64,000 nucleotides of DNA from Lapidilactobacillus dextrinicus DSM 20335. GTDB lineage: Bacteria; Bacillota; Bacilli; Lactobacillales; Lactobacillaceae. The stretch covers positions 372,001-436,000 of the forward strand of contig NZ_AYYK01000004.1 in assembly GCF_001436095.1 (NCBI RefSeq), read 5' to 3'. Of the stretch, positions 1-7,884 are shown one piece after another. The notes under the pieces are model-generated. The model made no database searches. It was not told the origin of the DNA and was given only the letters and a program-made list of their open reading frames with translations. Every line of letters starts with the position of its first letter. The first letter of the stretch is position 1. The translations under genes and the position numbers were made by a program.

Positions 1-580
1 ACGAGGTACGTCCACCCTCAGTGACTACAATTCGCATGGCGTTTTTATAACTCGCTTCTGTCTCATTACTTACACGCTTAGCAATTTCAGCGTAGCTTTT
101 ACCCTCAAATAAACCCTGTATGATGTTATTAGTCACGTTTTTGGCTAATTCATTACGTCGCTCGTAAAGGCGCTTAGAAAGTCGTTTACCAGCCACTGGA
201 GCATTGACCAAATTCATCACATAATCATGGTTGATCAAAGGTATCTGAATGGTAATATCTTGCGATTGTTCCAACGAATACCACACTCCATAATAGCCTT
301 GTTCTGCTTGTCCGGCTGAGTAGTCTTTAATCGTATTCTCAATTGAATCAGAACTAGTGGATAATATCGCATCAATCTCATCAGCGACATGAAAAAGCCT
401 TTCGACTTCTAAGCGACTAGAAAACGAAAGGTTAGGATAGTTTTGAGTAAATATATATAGCTTCTTCTTGATATCGATCAGAATTTGACGATAAGTATTA
501 AACAACTCACTATCAGTCTTTTTGTACTGTTTCTGGGTCAACTTCTCCAGTTCCTGTTGCCACTTGTCCAACTGTTGCAT
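1..580 (-). CDS. Phage minor head protein, SPP1 gp7-like (3' end outside window)
   Basis: This open frame starts at an ATG at 578-580 behind a GTGAGGTGATT-type ribosome binding site and runs off the left edge, so about 193 residues are visible and the C-terminal part is missing. The visible part is helical and charged (begins MQQLDKWQQELEKLTQK). Near residues 150-190 it carries the KRLYERRNELAKN and VSNETEASYKNAMRIVVTEGG type segment typical of phage head morphogenesis proteins of the SPP1 gp7/Mu F family, which sit inside the procapsid and assist DNA ejection. It overlaps the portal gene by 68 bases, the usual order terminase-portal-minor head protein. The family call is from motif and order; I could not check the missing end. 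Confidence 0.75.
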   Translation of the reverse strand, partial: MQQLDKWQQELEKLTQKQYKKTDSELFNTYRQILIDIKKKLYIFTQNYPNLSFSSRLEVERLFHVADEIDAILSTSSDSIENTIKDYSAGQAEQGYYGVWYSLEQSQDITIQIPLINHDYVMNLVNAPVAGKRLSKRLYERRNELAKNVTNNIIQGLFEGKSYAEIAKRVSNETEASYKNAMRIVVTEGGRTS

Positions 581-2033
581 CGTTAATCACCTCACGATCA
601 GTTCCACTGGCTAATCCTTGAGTATAGGGTTCTTCTTCGAGTTCATCTTTAATCTCATCAAAGTCTAAATCGAATTGCTCGCAGATAAGCCGTAAAATTT
701 CATCATCAGGTAATTGCGGTGCGGCTTCTAGAATAGTAGCAATCATAACCTGTTTAGTTTCAGCAGCAGTTTTCTTATTAGCCGCAATATCTGTTTCGTT
801 AACCATTAATTCACGGGTAAATTCAAAGCTCACATCTGCTGGATCATATGCAGTATTCTTGCGTCGATTAATATCAGCGACAACCATCTGATTAATCCAC
901 TTGAGTAAGGCACGAATACGGACTTCTGTCTTGTTAACTTTCATGTTCAATAAACTGTATCGACTTTTAATAACCACATTTGTGATATTGCCATCCCCAA
1001 TTTGTGTACTATCAAACGCCATACCAAACTTATAGATATTGGCCTTATCAATTTCCATCTTCGTCTTACGACCTTCCACAGGAATATTGACGGTTTGAAT
1101 TTCAACACCACCATCTGCATCAACACCGACTGTTTTCTTAGCACGAATATTCTGACGTAACTTGGATAAGTCATCACCGTCGTATCCTTTAACAACATAA
1201 ATTGCTTCGGTAAAATCTTGTAAGTTATTAGACAGAAAAGCATTCATGATATCGTAATCATCAATCAACGCCTTAATCGGTTTTAGATCATTCGTTTCTT
1301 TAGCATTATTTTTATAACGATAAAAAGGAATCACACCATAATCACGCCTCAATAAACTACCATCATCTCTAACTGCAACAACGTGTGGCCGTGGGTTGAG
1401 CGTAATATCAGTGTTAAGCTGATAGTTCTTAGTACCTTCAGCTTTAAAGAACCACACTTGCTTATCATCCCAAACTTCGGCAAGATGAATGATCAGCTTC
1501 CTACCATTCTTGACAATATCCTTATCAATGTTACGGACAATACGCTTTAATTGGTTGGTATCATCGTAAACAGGGAATACTGTTAATGAATCAGCAATCT
1601 GAAACGTTAATCGATCTTCAGCAGTTGTGCGTGCAAAAATATATTCATAACCTTTTTGTGAAGCACTAGTGACAGTGTCCTGTAAGAATACTTGAAAGTC
1701 TTCATCGTAATATGTTTCTAATTCTTGTTTTAAGCTATCATCTTCGCAGTCAAACGTTAATGGATTGCTCAATAATACCTGAGTCTTTTGATCAACAATT
1801 TCAGGAAAGAAGCCGTGCGGTATCTTCGTATTAGATGCGTATTTATCTTCACGCAATTCGTTATCATCATCAATATAAAAGATACGATTCTTCAAAATAT
1901 CATTTTCGTGGTCGTAGTAACGCATCCCTTCCCGAGCTGTTTTTTTAGTCGGTGAATTCTTATCTAACCTAATTGCTTGCTTTAAACTTGATGCAATTGT
2001 ATTTGGATCATCACTTAATAACGGATTTAGCAT
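513..2033 (-). CDS. Phage portal protein (SPP1 gp6-like)
   Basis: 506 residues, the usual size for SPP1-type portals. The portal is a dodecameric ring at one capsid vertex through which terminase pumps DNA. Visible landmarks are the N-terminal arm with GMRYYDHENDI, the IPHGFFPEIVDQKTQ segment, the central GVIPFYRYKNN strand, the DYDIMNAFLSNNLQDF helix region and the acidic C-terminal tail ending near ETVQKD. Start ATG at 2031-2033 follows TTAGAGGTGAGACA. It lies 10 bases after the terminase large subunit and overlaps the next head gene. Transcription is probably shared with the whole packaging/head operon under the late activator at 4422-4832. Confidence 0.92.
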   Translation of the reverse strand: MLNPLLSDDPNTIASSLKQAIRLDKNSPTKKTAREGMRYYDHENDILKNRIFYIDDDNELREDKYASNTKIPHGFFPEIVDQKTQVLLSNPLTFDCEDDSLKQELETYYDEDFQVFLQDTVTSASQKGYEYIFARTTAEDRLTFQIADSLTVFPVYDDTNQLKRIVRNIDKDIVKNGRKLIIHLAEVWDDKQVWFFKAEGTKNYQLNTDITLNPRPHVVAVRDDGSLLRRDYGVIPFYRYKNNAKETNDLKPIKALIDDYDIMNAFLSNNLQDFTEAIYVVKGYDGDDLSKLRQNIRAKKTVGVDADGGVEIQTVNIPVEGRKTKMEIDKANIYKFGMAFDSTQIGDGNITNVVIKSRYSLLNMKVNKTEVRIRALLKWINQMVVADINRRKNTAYDPADVSFEFTRELMVNETDIAANKKTAAETKQVMIATILEAAPQLPDDEILRLICEQFDLDFDEIKDELEEEPYTQGLASGTDREVINDATVGQVATGTGEVDPETVQKD

Positions 2034-2043
2034 TGTCTCACCT

Positions 2044-3417
2044 CTAAATTAACCATCTTGTTTTACCATTCATTGTTTCAGCAATACCCGTCGTGGCATC
2101 AGGTGCATCATCATGCTTATTTTTACCTTCTCGTTGATACTTAGTCATAGCATCATAATAATCTGGCCATCGCGTCCGCCAATCAGATGGAAATAAGATA
2201 TTTTGTTCTATCCAAGCGCTGTTGGAATAGATACGCGCTACCTTGTTAGCCGACTGAAAGAAGTCCTCAATAGCAGTTGCTGACTTACCACGCACACGAT
2301 CTCTTATCGCCCGGGCAAATGACCGTCCACCATTGTTGCGTTCAATACGGGCTTTATTAACCTGATAATTAATTAACTGATTGGCCACAGCTTGTTCGGT
2401 ATATTCCATCGAGTCTTGCGTATAAATCACATCAAGCACTTCGCAGATGCCGTCTTTGCGTTCTCCCCAAACAATTGAGCAAAGGTAATCAGCACCGGTA
2501 TCAGCGGTATCGCAATATGACCATATCTTCTTGTAATCAGATCGTTCATCGTACGTTTGTAACTCATGGTAAAGTCGGCCTTTAATATCAATCGGCTCTT
2601 GCTGATAGTTAGCAGCGGCGATGTCAGCTCCCATTGTTTTCATCTTACGGAAATACTCATCTTTAGTTAAGATATCGTCACAAAGCATAGTGTCTGTTTC
2701 TTCATCGTAAGCTTTCATATTGACGTGTTTAACACGATACCCAGTTGCTGGTAGTTCACGAATGGCACGACCAGCCAAGTCATTGCTATGCCAACGAGTC
2801 ATGATAATAATGATCTTGCCACCAGTCTCAAGCCGTGAAAGCATCGTGTTAACGAACCAATCCCAATGTTTCTCAAGTACCATTGCATTATTAGCTTCTT
2901 CAGCGTTCTTGATTAAGTCATCAATCATGATAATATCAGCACCAAAACCAGTTGCTGTACCTGTCGGCGATGTGGCCAAGTAGTTGTTATATCCTTTGGT
3001 CAGGCTCCATAAGTTCATAGCGCCATCGCCTTGTTTAATACCAACACCTGGAAAAACATCACTAAAAACAATCCGTTTCTCATCGGCTTTAATCTCTTGA
3101 ATAGCATTACGAACACCCTTAGAAAAGGTTGTTGATAAAGTTTCATTGTACGAACCAGTCATAATTTTCTTAGTCTGATCATTTCCTAATACCCATTCAA
3201 CAAATTTACCACCAGTTCGTGATTTGCCATGTCGTGGTGGCTCATTAATAACTAGCACATCATGCTGATCATCAGATAGAAAGTTCTGCAATTCATCACA
3301 CAACATCATCAAAAACGACCGCTCAGGCTTATAAAAGTCCGACGCGGTCGTTTGACAATAGTCCCAAAAGAAACGACGTGACAATTCCAATTTTGCTCCC
3401 TGTGCAATTCTATTCAT
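2044..3417 (-). CDS. terL: Phage terminase large subunit
   Basis: 457 residues. The packaging motor carries an N-terminal ATPase and a C-terminal RNase H-like nuclease. I see a Walker A-type loop NEPPRHGKSRT near residues 58-68, a Walker B segment IIMIDDLIKN near 165-175, the coupling motif region KIIIIMTRWHSNDLAGR, and in the nuclease part the acidic residues of CDTADTGADY and DDAPDATTG. These are all expected landmarks of TerL from SPP1-like and pac/cos siphoviruses. The start overlaps the small subunit stop by 8 bases, so the two are translationally coupled. Nothing suggests truncation. Confidence 0.95.
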   Translation of the reverse strand: MNRIAQGAKLELSRRFFWDYCQTTASDFYKPERSFLMMLCDELQNFLSDDQHDVLVINEPPRHGKSRTGGKFVEWVLGNDQTKKIMTGSYNETLSTTFSKGVRNAIQEIKADEKRIVFSDVFPGVGIKQGDGAMNLWSLTKGYNNYLATSPTGTATGFGADIIMIDDLIKNAEEANNAMVLEKHWDWFVNTMLSRLETGGKIIIIMTRWHSNDLAGRAIRELPATGYRVKHVNMKAYDEETDTMLCDDILTKDEYFRKMKTMGADIAAANYQQEPIDIKGRLYHELQTYDERSDYKKIWSYCDTADTGADYLCSIVWGERKDGICEVLDVIYTQDSMEYTEQAVANQLINYQVNKARIERNNGGRSFARAIRDRVRGKSATAIEDFFQSANKVARIYSNSAWIEQNILFPSDWRTRWPDYYDAMTKYQREGKNKHDDAPDATTGIAETMNGKTRWLI

Positions 3418-3838
3418 GATCTGCTGCCAGCTTTCGAAGCTCTTCGGTTGTTAAGTCAGCATATGGATTAGTAACCTCAACGCTACCTGACATTTCAGTT
3501 TTTGTGACGTACAGATTATCCATCTTGTTTAAAACATCGATTGCCTTAATTGAATCGGCTTCTTTATCAGCATCACGGGCGATGTTTGACAAAGTTACCA
3601 TACGCTCTTTTCGAGTAAGGATTGCGGCATCTTGAGCCTCTTCAAGTAGCTCATTGTACCTTTCCAAAACCTTACCATTCTTATTTAAAATCGATGCCTT
3701 ACTATCAACAGTTGTATCTTTCCATCTTTTTGATGCAGGATACGCCTCCCGATAAGCTTTGCGTTGACTCATGCCCGTAATAAGGCACTGAACAAACTTC
3801 TCGTAGCGGTAGTTCTTTAAAACAGGCACAGTCTTCAC
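3410..3838 (-). CDS. terS: Phage terminase small subunit
   Basis: 142 residues if read from the GTG at 3836-3838. The open frame extends farther upstream, but those codons lie across the terminator at 3871-3899 and the upstream gene. AGAAAGGA stands just before this GTG (short spacing); the GTG at 3827-3829 is the alternative and has longer spacing. The N-terminal part (YEKFVQCLITGMSQRKAYREAYP) is a helix-turn-helix of the kind that binds the packaging site, followed by VDSKASILNKNGKVLERYNEL, typical of Terminase_2-family small subunits. The C-terminal tail would contact TerL, whose gene overlaps it. The start choice is the weakest part of this call. Confidence 0.85.
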   Translation of the reverse strand: MKTVPVLKNYRYEKFVQCLITGMSQRKAYREAYPASKRWKDTTVDSKASILNKNGKVLERYNELLEEAQDAAILTRKERMVTLSNIARDADKEADSIKAIDVLNKMDNLYVTKTEMSGSVEVTNPYADLTTEELRKLAADHE

Positions 3839-3870
3839 ATTCCTTTCTATACACAAAAATTTATATATAA

Positions 3871-3899
3871 AAACGCCATGCTGAATATGCATGACGTTT
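3871..3899 (-). terminator. Rho-independent terminator between gene 3906-4208 and terminase
   Basis: On the minus strand an 11-base stem (AAACGTCATGC / GCATGGCGTTT, one G-U pair) is followed by TTTTTATATATAA. It would end the transcript of the small gene at 3906-4208 before the terminase operon. Confidence 0.65.
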
Positions 3900-3905
3900 A
3901 GGTTT

Positions 3906-4208
3906 CTAGTACTCCAAATGAAATTGATGTTCCTTGATTTTTTCAGCCATTTCTTCCCACACTTCAGCAAACGCTGAAGGACCATTAATATAATCTCGTA
4001 ATAATTTTTTTAGTTCATCCTCAAAACATTGTTCAGCATCTGGATCAATTGGCTGAAAAACATCAACACTTGGACCATCAAAAGTACCTGAAATAACTGG
4101 GTAATAAGCACCATTAATTGATGCATTCCCCTTAAAGCCCAATGTATGGAATCCCTTTAATGTGACTTCTGTCACATTAATATTTCCCTGTTTATATTTA
4201 TTTTTCAT
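3906..4208 (-). CDS. Small hypothetical prophage protein between regulator and terminase
   Basis: 100 residues (MKNKYKQGNINVTEVTLKG...), with ATG at 4206-4208 behind a strong ACAGGAGGCTG ribosome binding site. The N-terminal half looks beta-strand rich with several glycines; the C-terminal half is an acidic helix (CFEDELKKLLRDYINGP). No family is recognised. The gene is its own small transcription unit: a terminator at 4333-4358 lies upstream of it and another at 3871-3899 follows it. It therefore sits isolated between the late activator and the terminase genes, a common site for moron-type insertions expressed in the lysogen. That role is inference. Confidence 0.75.
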   Translation of the reverse strand: MKNKYKQGNINVTEVTLKGFHTLGFKGNASINGAYYPVISGTFDGPSVDVFQPIDPDAEQCFEDELKKLLRDYINGPSAFAEVWEEMAEKIKEHQFHLEY

Positions 4209-4332
4209 CTATACAGCCTCCTGTTTGTTATAGTTTTATCATACTACAACAATGATGTAATTTGTATTTTTATTAAACTGTGCACCTACAAATTGAACAA
4301 CTACTCGGCTAACAACTACAAAATACACAAAA

Positions 4333-4358
4333 AGCGAACCGCCTCAGCCCGGTTCGCT
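4333..4358 (-). terminator. Terminator after the late-activator gene
   Basis: Minus-strand hairpin AGCGAACC ... GGTTCGCT with a G/C-rich loop, followed by TTTTTGTG. It closes the long leftward early/middle operon after the ArpU/RinA-type gene. Confidence 0.8.
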
Positions 4359-4421
4359 CTCGTTAACTTTCTATACTACTAATTTACCACTTATCTTAAC
4401 CTTGTTTAGCTCAACTTTGGC

Positions 4422-4832
4422 TCACCAACCGAATTTATCCTTGACGCTCTCAAAGAATTCAGTTCGCTTGCGCTTTATGGTTGCCATACTCATGTGTGAA
4501 GACTCGGCAACCCCACTCAACGTCAACGTTGGATGCTTTTTAAAATACAGTTCATTAATGATGTAGTTAGTATCAAAGTCTGTACAATCTAAGCACTCCT
4601 GTACAACCCGTTTATTCTTCTCAAGCGCCGTAATTCGACGATCATCTGTAATGGTGATGATTAAATCTTCAACCGGTGTCCCGGGCACATTACTACGACC
4701 GCCACCGATATTAACATCAGGGAATTCATCATGCGGGTAAAGCAGCTCTTGCTTGCGGTCATGCACGTACTGATCAATATAAGGATAGTCTCTGAGGATT
4801 TGTTCAATGTGCTTATAAATTCCTCGTTCCAT
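4422..4832 (-). CDS. ArpU/RinA-type phage late transcription activator
   Basis: 136 residues. Known relatives switch on the packaging, head and lysis operon. The C-terminal half shows a sigma-70 region-4-like helix-turn-helix: YIINELYFKKHPTLTLSGVAESSHMSMATIKRKRTEFF. The N-terminal half (YIDQYVHDRKQELLYPHDEF and a glycine-rich GGGRSNVPG linker) fits ArpU/RinA family proteins. Its position, last gene of the leftward early/middle operon and just before terminase, is the standard one. Its start overlaps the preceding gene by 20 bases. Confidence 0.85.
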   Translation of the reverse strand: MERGIYKHIEQILRDYPYIDQYVHDRKQELLYPHDEFPDVNIGGGRSNVPGTPVEDLIITITDDRRITALEKNKRVVQECLDCTDFDTNYIINELYFKKHPTLTLSGVAESSHMSMATIKRKRTEFFESVKDKFGW

Positions 4833-5034
4833 CCTCTACCTCCTCAAAATCAAGCATTGGTGAAACTACATACTTCTTATTTGGTAAAACAACGTCTAAT
4901 TTTGGATACCACTGAATTAAGGTTACGTCGTTATCCGTGAAATTTAGCCAATCATCAATTGCTGTCCTAATCAACTCGGCACCAGTTAATACCTGATAAT
5001 CTACGTCGTTAATATTGATTTTTCTTGCTGGCAT
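4813..5034 (-). CDS. Small hypothetical prophage protein
   Basis: 73 residues starting MPARKININDVDYQVL, with ATG at 5032-5034 preceded by GGTGAGTAA that overlaps the end of the YopX-like gene. It is acidic at its C terminus, has no membrane segment, and no family is recognised. Tight overlap on both sides (20 bases with the late activator) supports it as a real gene in the middle operon. Function unknown. Confidence 0.7.
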   Translation of the reverse strand: MPARKININDVDYQVLTGAELIRTAIDDWLNFTDNDVTLIQWYPKLDVVLPNKKYVVSPMLDFEEVEDGTRNL

Positions 5035-5406
5035 TTACTCACCTACCACGTTGACATCTTCATGTATATTGCCAATTAATTTTATAGCACCGTTAAGCTC
5101 ACTTAGCGGAACGAATGAATGATAATTACTAGCCTTTAATCCAAAACAGCCTTGTTCAAATACCACCTGGTCAATCCATTGACGATAAACTTTGACAATG
5201 TCGCCTTCGTAAACGGGTTTACCCTTAACATCATTAATACCTGTGTACTGCTCAATTTGAAATCCAGCATCTTCATTAAAATGAACTCCTAACCAATCAC
5301 CAACGGATCCCCATAGATCGCCAGTACGTGAGATTAAAAATTGATAGTCTTCGGTAGCGTATTGTTTTATTTTACTGTCCCAAATTCTGTATTTAATTAT
5401 CCTCAT
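5035..5406 (-). CDS. YopX-family phage protein
   Basis: 123 residues. The segment YTGINDVKGKPVYEGDIVKVYR (residues about 65-86) is the hallmark of YopX-family proteins, which are common in the middle operons of Firmicute phages. The N terminus (KYRIWDSKIKQYATED) also fits. Structures of the family show a beta-barrel-like fold, but the biological role is not established. Its start ATGA overlaps the stop of the upstream membrane-protein gene. Confidence 0.88.
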   Translation of the reverse strand: MRIIKYRIWDSKIKQYATEDYQFLISRTGDLWGSVGDWLGVHFNEDAGFQIEQYTGINDVKGKPVYEGDIVKVYRQWIDQVVFEQGCFGLKASNYHSFVPLSELNGAIKLIGNIHEDVNVVGE

Positions 5407-5594
5407 TTGAATCCCTCCATAATCGAACCAATAATCAGTGTAATAATGAGTGCTGTTCCAGCAGCGATTGCTACAAGTACGCCGCTCAAAAATAGTTGAA
5501 TGTTTGCTGTTAAAAAGTACGCATAAGCAAACATTGCCATGCCGACGATTATTAGTGTGATAAACGTTATTGCCAATACTTTTAGTAACTTCAT
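5403..5594 (-). CDS. Small two-helix membrane protein of prophage
   Basis: 63 residues made almost entirely of two hydrophobic segments: about residues 3-29 (VLAITFITLIIVGMAMFAYAY) and 35-57 (FLSGVLVAIAAGTALIITL). It has no signal cleavage motif, so it is predicted to stay in the cytoplasmic membrane. It overlaps its neighbours by four bases on each side (ATGA-type junctions). The family is not recognised. Position in the middle operon argues against a holin role, because holins lie in the late operon. Confidence 0.7.
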   Translation of the reverse strand: MKLLKVLAITFITLIIVGMAMFAYAYFLTANIQLFLSGVLVAIAAGTALIITLIIGSIMEGFK

Positions 5595-5818
5595 TTTTTT
5601 AACTCACCGTCCCAATCAAGTATCAAATCAGACGGTTTGCAACCCAATCCATCTGCAATTTGTTCTAACGTGGTAAGTGAAATGGTGTTTAACCCAGAAT
5701 AGATATTTTCCAGTGTTGTTCTGTTAACTCCACAAACTTTTGCAAACGATGTTTTGTTTAATTCCATGTTATGCCGATAATAAGTAAGATTTTTAACCAA
5801 TACGTCATTAATAGTCAT
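5591..5818 (-). CDS. XRE-family HTH regulator of prophage
   Basis: 75 residues forming little more than one Cro/C1-type helix-turn-helix (LNKTSFAKVCGVNRTTLENIYSGLNTISLTTLEQIADGLGCKPSDLI). Such single-domain proteins bind operators as dimers. It is the third HTH-type gene of the leftward region and lies far from the switch, so it more likely adjusts middle or host genes than the lysis-lysogeny decision (inference). ATG at 5816-5818 follows GGAGTTGACAC inside the preceding gene's last codons. Confidence 0.85.
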   Translation of the reverse strand: MTINDVLVKNLTYYRHNMELNKTSFAKVCGVNRTTLENIYSGLNTISLTTLEQIADGLGCKPSDLILDWDGELKK

Positions 5819-6566
5819 GTGTCAACTCCTGAACTGCTTTCCAGCCATTATGCTTAGCACGCCTTATCAATCTTCGTGGCGGTGTTGAAATGTGCAATCC
5901 AAGGTATCTTGCAAAATCTGCGGTTGTTATGAATACTTTTTCATCTTTACCGTTAGTCAATCGCCATATTTTACGATTGCTTTTGCCGAGAATTGCTCGA
6001 TGATTATAAACTGATTTAGAGCTAATATTGAGCTCATCTGCGATTTGGTTGTCTGATAGCCCTTGTTCCCACAGCTCACGTAGTTTCTTTTTATCAACAC
6101 GTTCAGAATTATCAGCTTCATAAAAATGAACATCATCGTGAGTTGATACTCGAACTGCTTTCCATCCTAGTTCCAGGGCTTTATTTTTAAGAAAGCCAGC
6201 TTCACTACTAGAAGTAGCAAAGAATTTTTTTAATTCAATATTATTTTCAATCAAGCGCTTCTCTTTACCACGAGTAATAATCCACTTTTTTCGGTTTGGT
6301 TCCCCAAGATGTTTAGACCGTGCTGCGACAACCGTTGAACAGTCAAAGCCCAATTCATCAGCCATTTTTTGATCGCTCATGCCTTGCTCCCACAATTCAC
6401 GTAGATCATCTAGATCAAGTTTCTGGTTTGGATGCCTGGTATCACTTTTACTTTTACGCCAAACTCTGTGGGTTATTTGAAAACGTGGATCACTATCTGG
6501 AGCATTATCAACAGTACCGCCGTAGTCATCTTCAATTTCGTGAACAATATCAACTATTGAGGCCAT
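5808..6566 (-). CDS. Prophage protein with two tandem HTH-containing repeats
   Basis: 252 residues. After an acidic N-terminal stretch, two related units of about 95 residues follow: roughly residues 48-146 and 156-250. Each contains LRELWEQG(M/L)SD(Q/N)(K/Q)(M/I)ADEL, a resolvase-like helix-turn-helix, then a basic NRK(K/I)W segment, a second module with a helical KFFA or DFARYLG part, and a closing GWKAV motif followed by (S/L)THD. The protein therefore looks like an internal duplication that would give two DNA-reading heads in one chain. No specific family is recognised. It begins 14 bases after ssb with GAGGTGATAAGAA before the ATG. Confidence 0.8.
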   Translation of the reverse strand: MASIVDIVHEIEDDYGGTVDNAPDSDPRFQITHRVWRKSKSDTRHPNQKLDLDDLRELWEQGMSDQKMADELGFDCSTVVAARSKHLGEPNRKKWIITRGKEKRLIENNIELKKFFATSSSEAGFLKNKALELGWKAVRVSTHDDVHFYEADNSERVDKKKLRELWEQGLSDNQIADELNISSKSVYNHRAILGKSNRKIWRLTNGKDEKVFITTADFARYLGLHISTPPRRLIRRAKHNGWKAVQELTHDY

Positions 6567-6580
6567 TTCTTATCACCTCG

Positions 6581-6982
6581 CTAGAATGGTAAATCGTCAT
6601 CATTGACATCAATCGGTTCACCGTTACCAGCAAACGGATCATTGCTAGCAGCTCTGTTTGAACCTTTTGACTCCAATAATGAGAAGTTGTCTACAACTAT
6701 TTCAGTGACATACACACGCTGACCTTGTTGGTTATCGTATGAACGTGTTTGAATACGGCCGTCAACGCCAACTAACGAACCTTTATGTGTGAAATTCTTG
6801 AAGTTTTCTGCTGCTTTACGCCAAATCACACATTGGATGAAGTCAGCTTCGCGCTCGCCTTGTGCGTTCGTGAATTGGCGGTTAACTGCTAAAGTAAAGG
6901 ATGCCACTGCCATGCCATTACCGGTGTAACGTAAATCAACATCTTTAGTCAGACGACCGACTAAAACGACTCGATTAATCAT
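6581..6982 (-). CDS. ssb: Phage single-stranded DNA-binding protein
   Basis: 133 residues. The OB fold occupies about residues 1-105 ([20 protein letters not shown]..., then [21 protein letters not shown] and [11 protein letters not shown]). The short linker is followed by the acidic tip DVNDDDLPF, the SSB-Ct hook that recruits repair and replication proteins. It is shorter than a typical chromosomal SSB (about 160-180) because the linker is reduced, as usual for phage SSBs. ATG at 6980-6982 follows AGAGGGAGTTAAAC. It lies beside the replication initiator and the ERF recombinase, its expected partners. Confidence 0.95.
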   Translation of the reverse strand: MINRVVLVGRLTKDVDLRYTGNGMAVASFTLAVNRQFTNAQGEREADFIQCVIWRKAAENFKNFTHKGSLVGVDGRIQTRSYDNQQGQRVYVTEIVVDNFSLLESKGSNRAASNDPFAGNGEPIDVNDDDLPF

Positions 6983-7085
6983 GTTTAACTCCCTCTCTCA
7001 ACTGACTTAGAATTTCTAAGTTTCTTTGATGTTCTTCTTTTGTTGGTAGTCGCAAATCAATATGACTATTCAGCTTTTCTTGCAT
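6975..7085 (-). CDS. Putative 36-residue prophage peptide
   Basis: A short frame, [20 protein letters not shown] and onward, ends [11 protein letters not shown] at 7083-7085 is preceded by GGGGAAAGCAA, which can serve as a ribosome binding site, and the stop overlaps the ssb start. It overlaps the end of the replication gene by 20 bases. These coupled overlaps on both sides are the main evidence that it is translated. The peptide looks helical and charged; no function can be given. It could instead be only a spacer. Confidence 0.45.
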   Translation of the reverse strand: MQEKLNSHIDLRLPTKEEHQRNLEILSQLREGVKHD

Positions 7086-7884
7086 TTGCTTTCCCCAAAT
7101 TGTTTAATTCCGCCATTTTCTTAGCGATTGTTGCTTGCATATCTTCATTTACTTTTGCTAGTGATGGTAATGGCTTAGTTTGACTAGGTTTTTTCATCCA
7201 AGAAGGTACCACACCAGCCGTTTTGGCTCGCTTAGGTTTCTGGTTCAGATACTGATCAAACTTATTGCCAAACAACGTTGTTGGACGCAAGTAATCGGCC
7301 ATCTTGCCATCGTTAAGCCATTCTAATGTCTTAACATCAATCACCCTTTTGAAATTTTCTAAGGTGTAGCCATCATTGAAACGAGCCCGAATTAACTTCT
7401 TGTTGCTTTCAACGTTCTTGAACGACTTATTGGCTTTGCTGTTCAGATAATCAATAATTTCTTTATAAGGGATTGTGTCGGGTTTGCCCGACACAGTCTT
7501 TATATTATTTGTATTATTAAATGTAGTATTAAGAGATGTATTATTATCTCTAACCTTTTCTTCCCTAGGGGTATGCACCTTTTTGTCCATAGGGTATGGA
7601 CAAATTCGTATATACCTATGCTCAATTTGGTTAGTACCCTCTTTGTACTTAATATCTTTACTAATATATCCATTATCATTGAGAGATTTTAACCAGTGCT
7701 GAATCGTCTTTTTAGAAACCTTATACAAGGATGAAAAGTAACTATCTGTTGCCCAGCAATAACCTTTTTCGTTACATAGTGCTGTAATTTCGCCGTACAA
7801 CAACTTAGCCCCTTGAATCAGGTTTTCGTCATATCTGACATTAGCCGGAATGATTGCGTAATAGCTTTTCTTAGGTTCAGCCAT
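7066..7884 (-). CDS. Phage replication initiator / replisome organiser
   Basis: 272 residues from the ATG at 7882-7884, which follows AGAAAGGAGAGCAGGA; the longer frame starts inside the preceding gene. Residues about 5-95 form a winged helix domain (AIIPANVRYDENLIQGAKLLYGEI ... KKTIQHWLKSLNDNGYI) like DnaD/RepA-type initiators. Residues about 140-215 (EIIDYLNSKANKSFKN ... YLRPTTLFGNKFDQYLNQ) match the conserved phage C-terminal domain often called Phg_2220_C. Such proteins open the phage origin and load the host helicase. The middle linker is Asn/Thr rich. Confidence 0.88.
   Translation of the reverse strand: MAEPKKSYYAIIPANVRYDENLIQGAKLLYGEITALCNEKGYCWATDSYFSSLYKVSKKTIQHWLKSLNDNGYISKDIKYKEGTNQIEHRYIRICPYPMDKKVHTPREEKVRDNNTSLNTTFNNTNNIKTVSGKPDTIPYKEIIDYLNSKANKSFKNVESNKKLIRARFNDGYTLENFKRVIDVKTLEWLNDGKMADYLRPTTLFGNKFDQYLNQKPKRAKTAGVVPSWMKKPSQTKPLPSLAKVNEDMQATIAKKMAELNNLGKANARKAE

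Noticed and set aside
5403-5594. Holin gene
   Set aside because: A two-helix membrane protein could be a holin, but it lies in the early/middle operon without an endolysin next to it.
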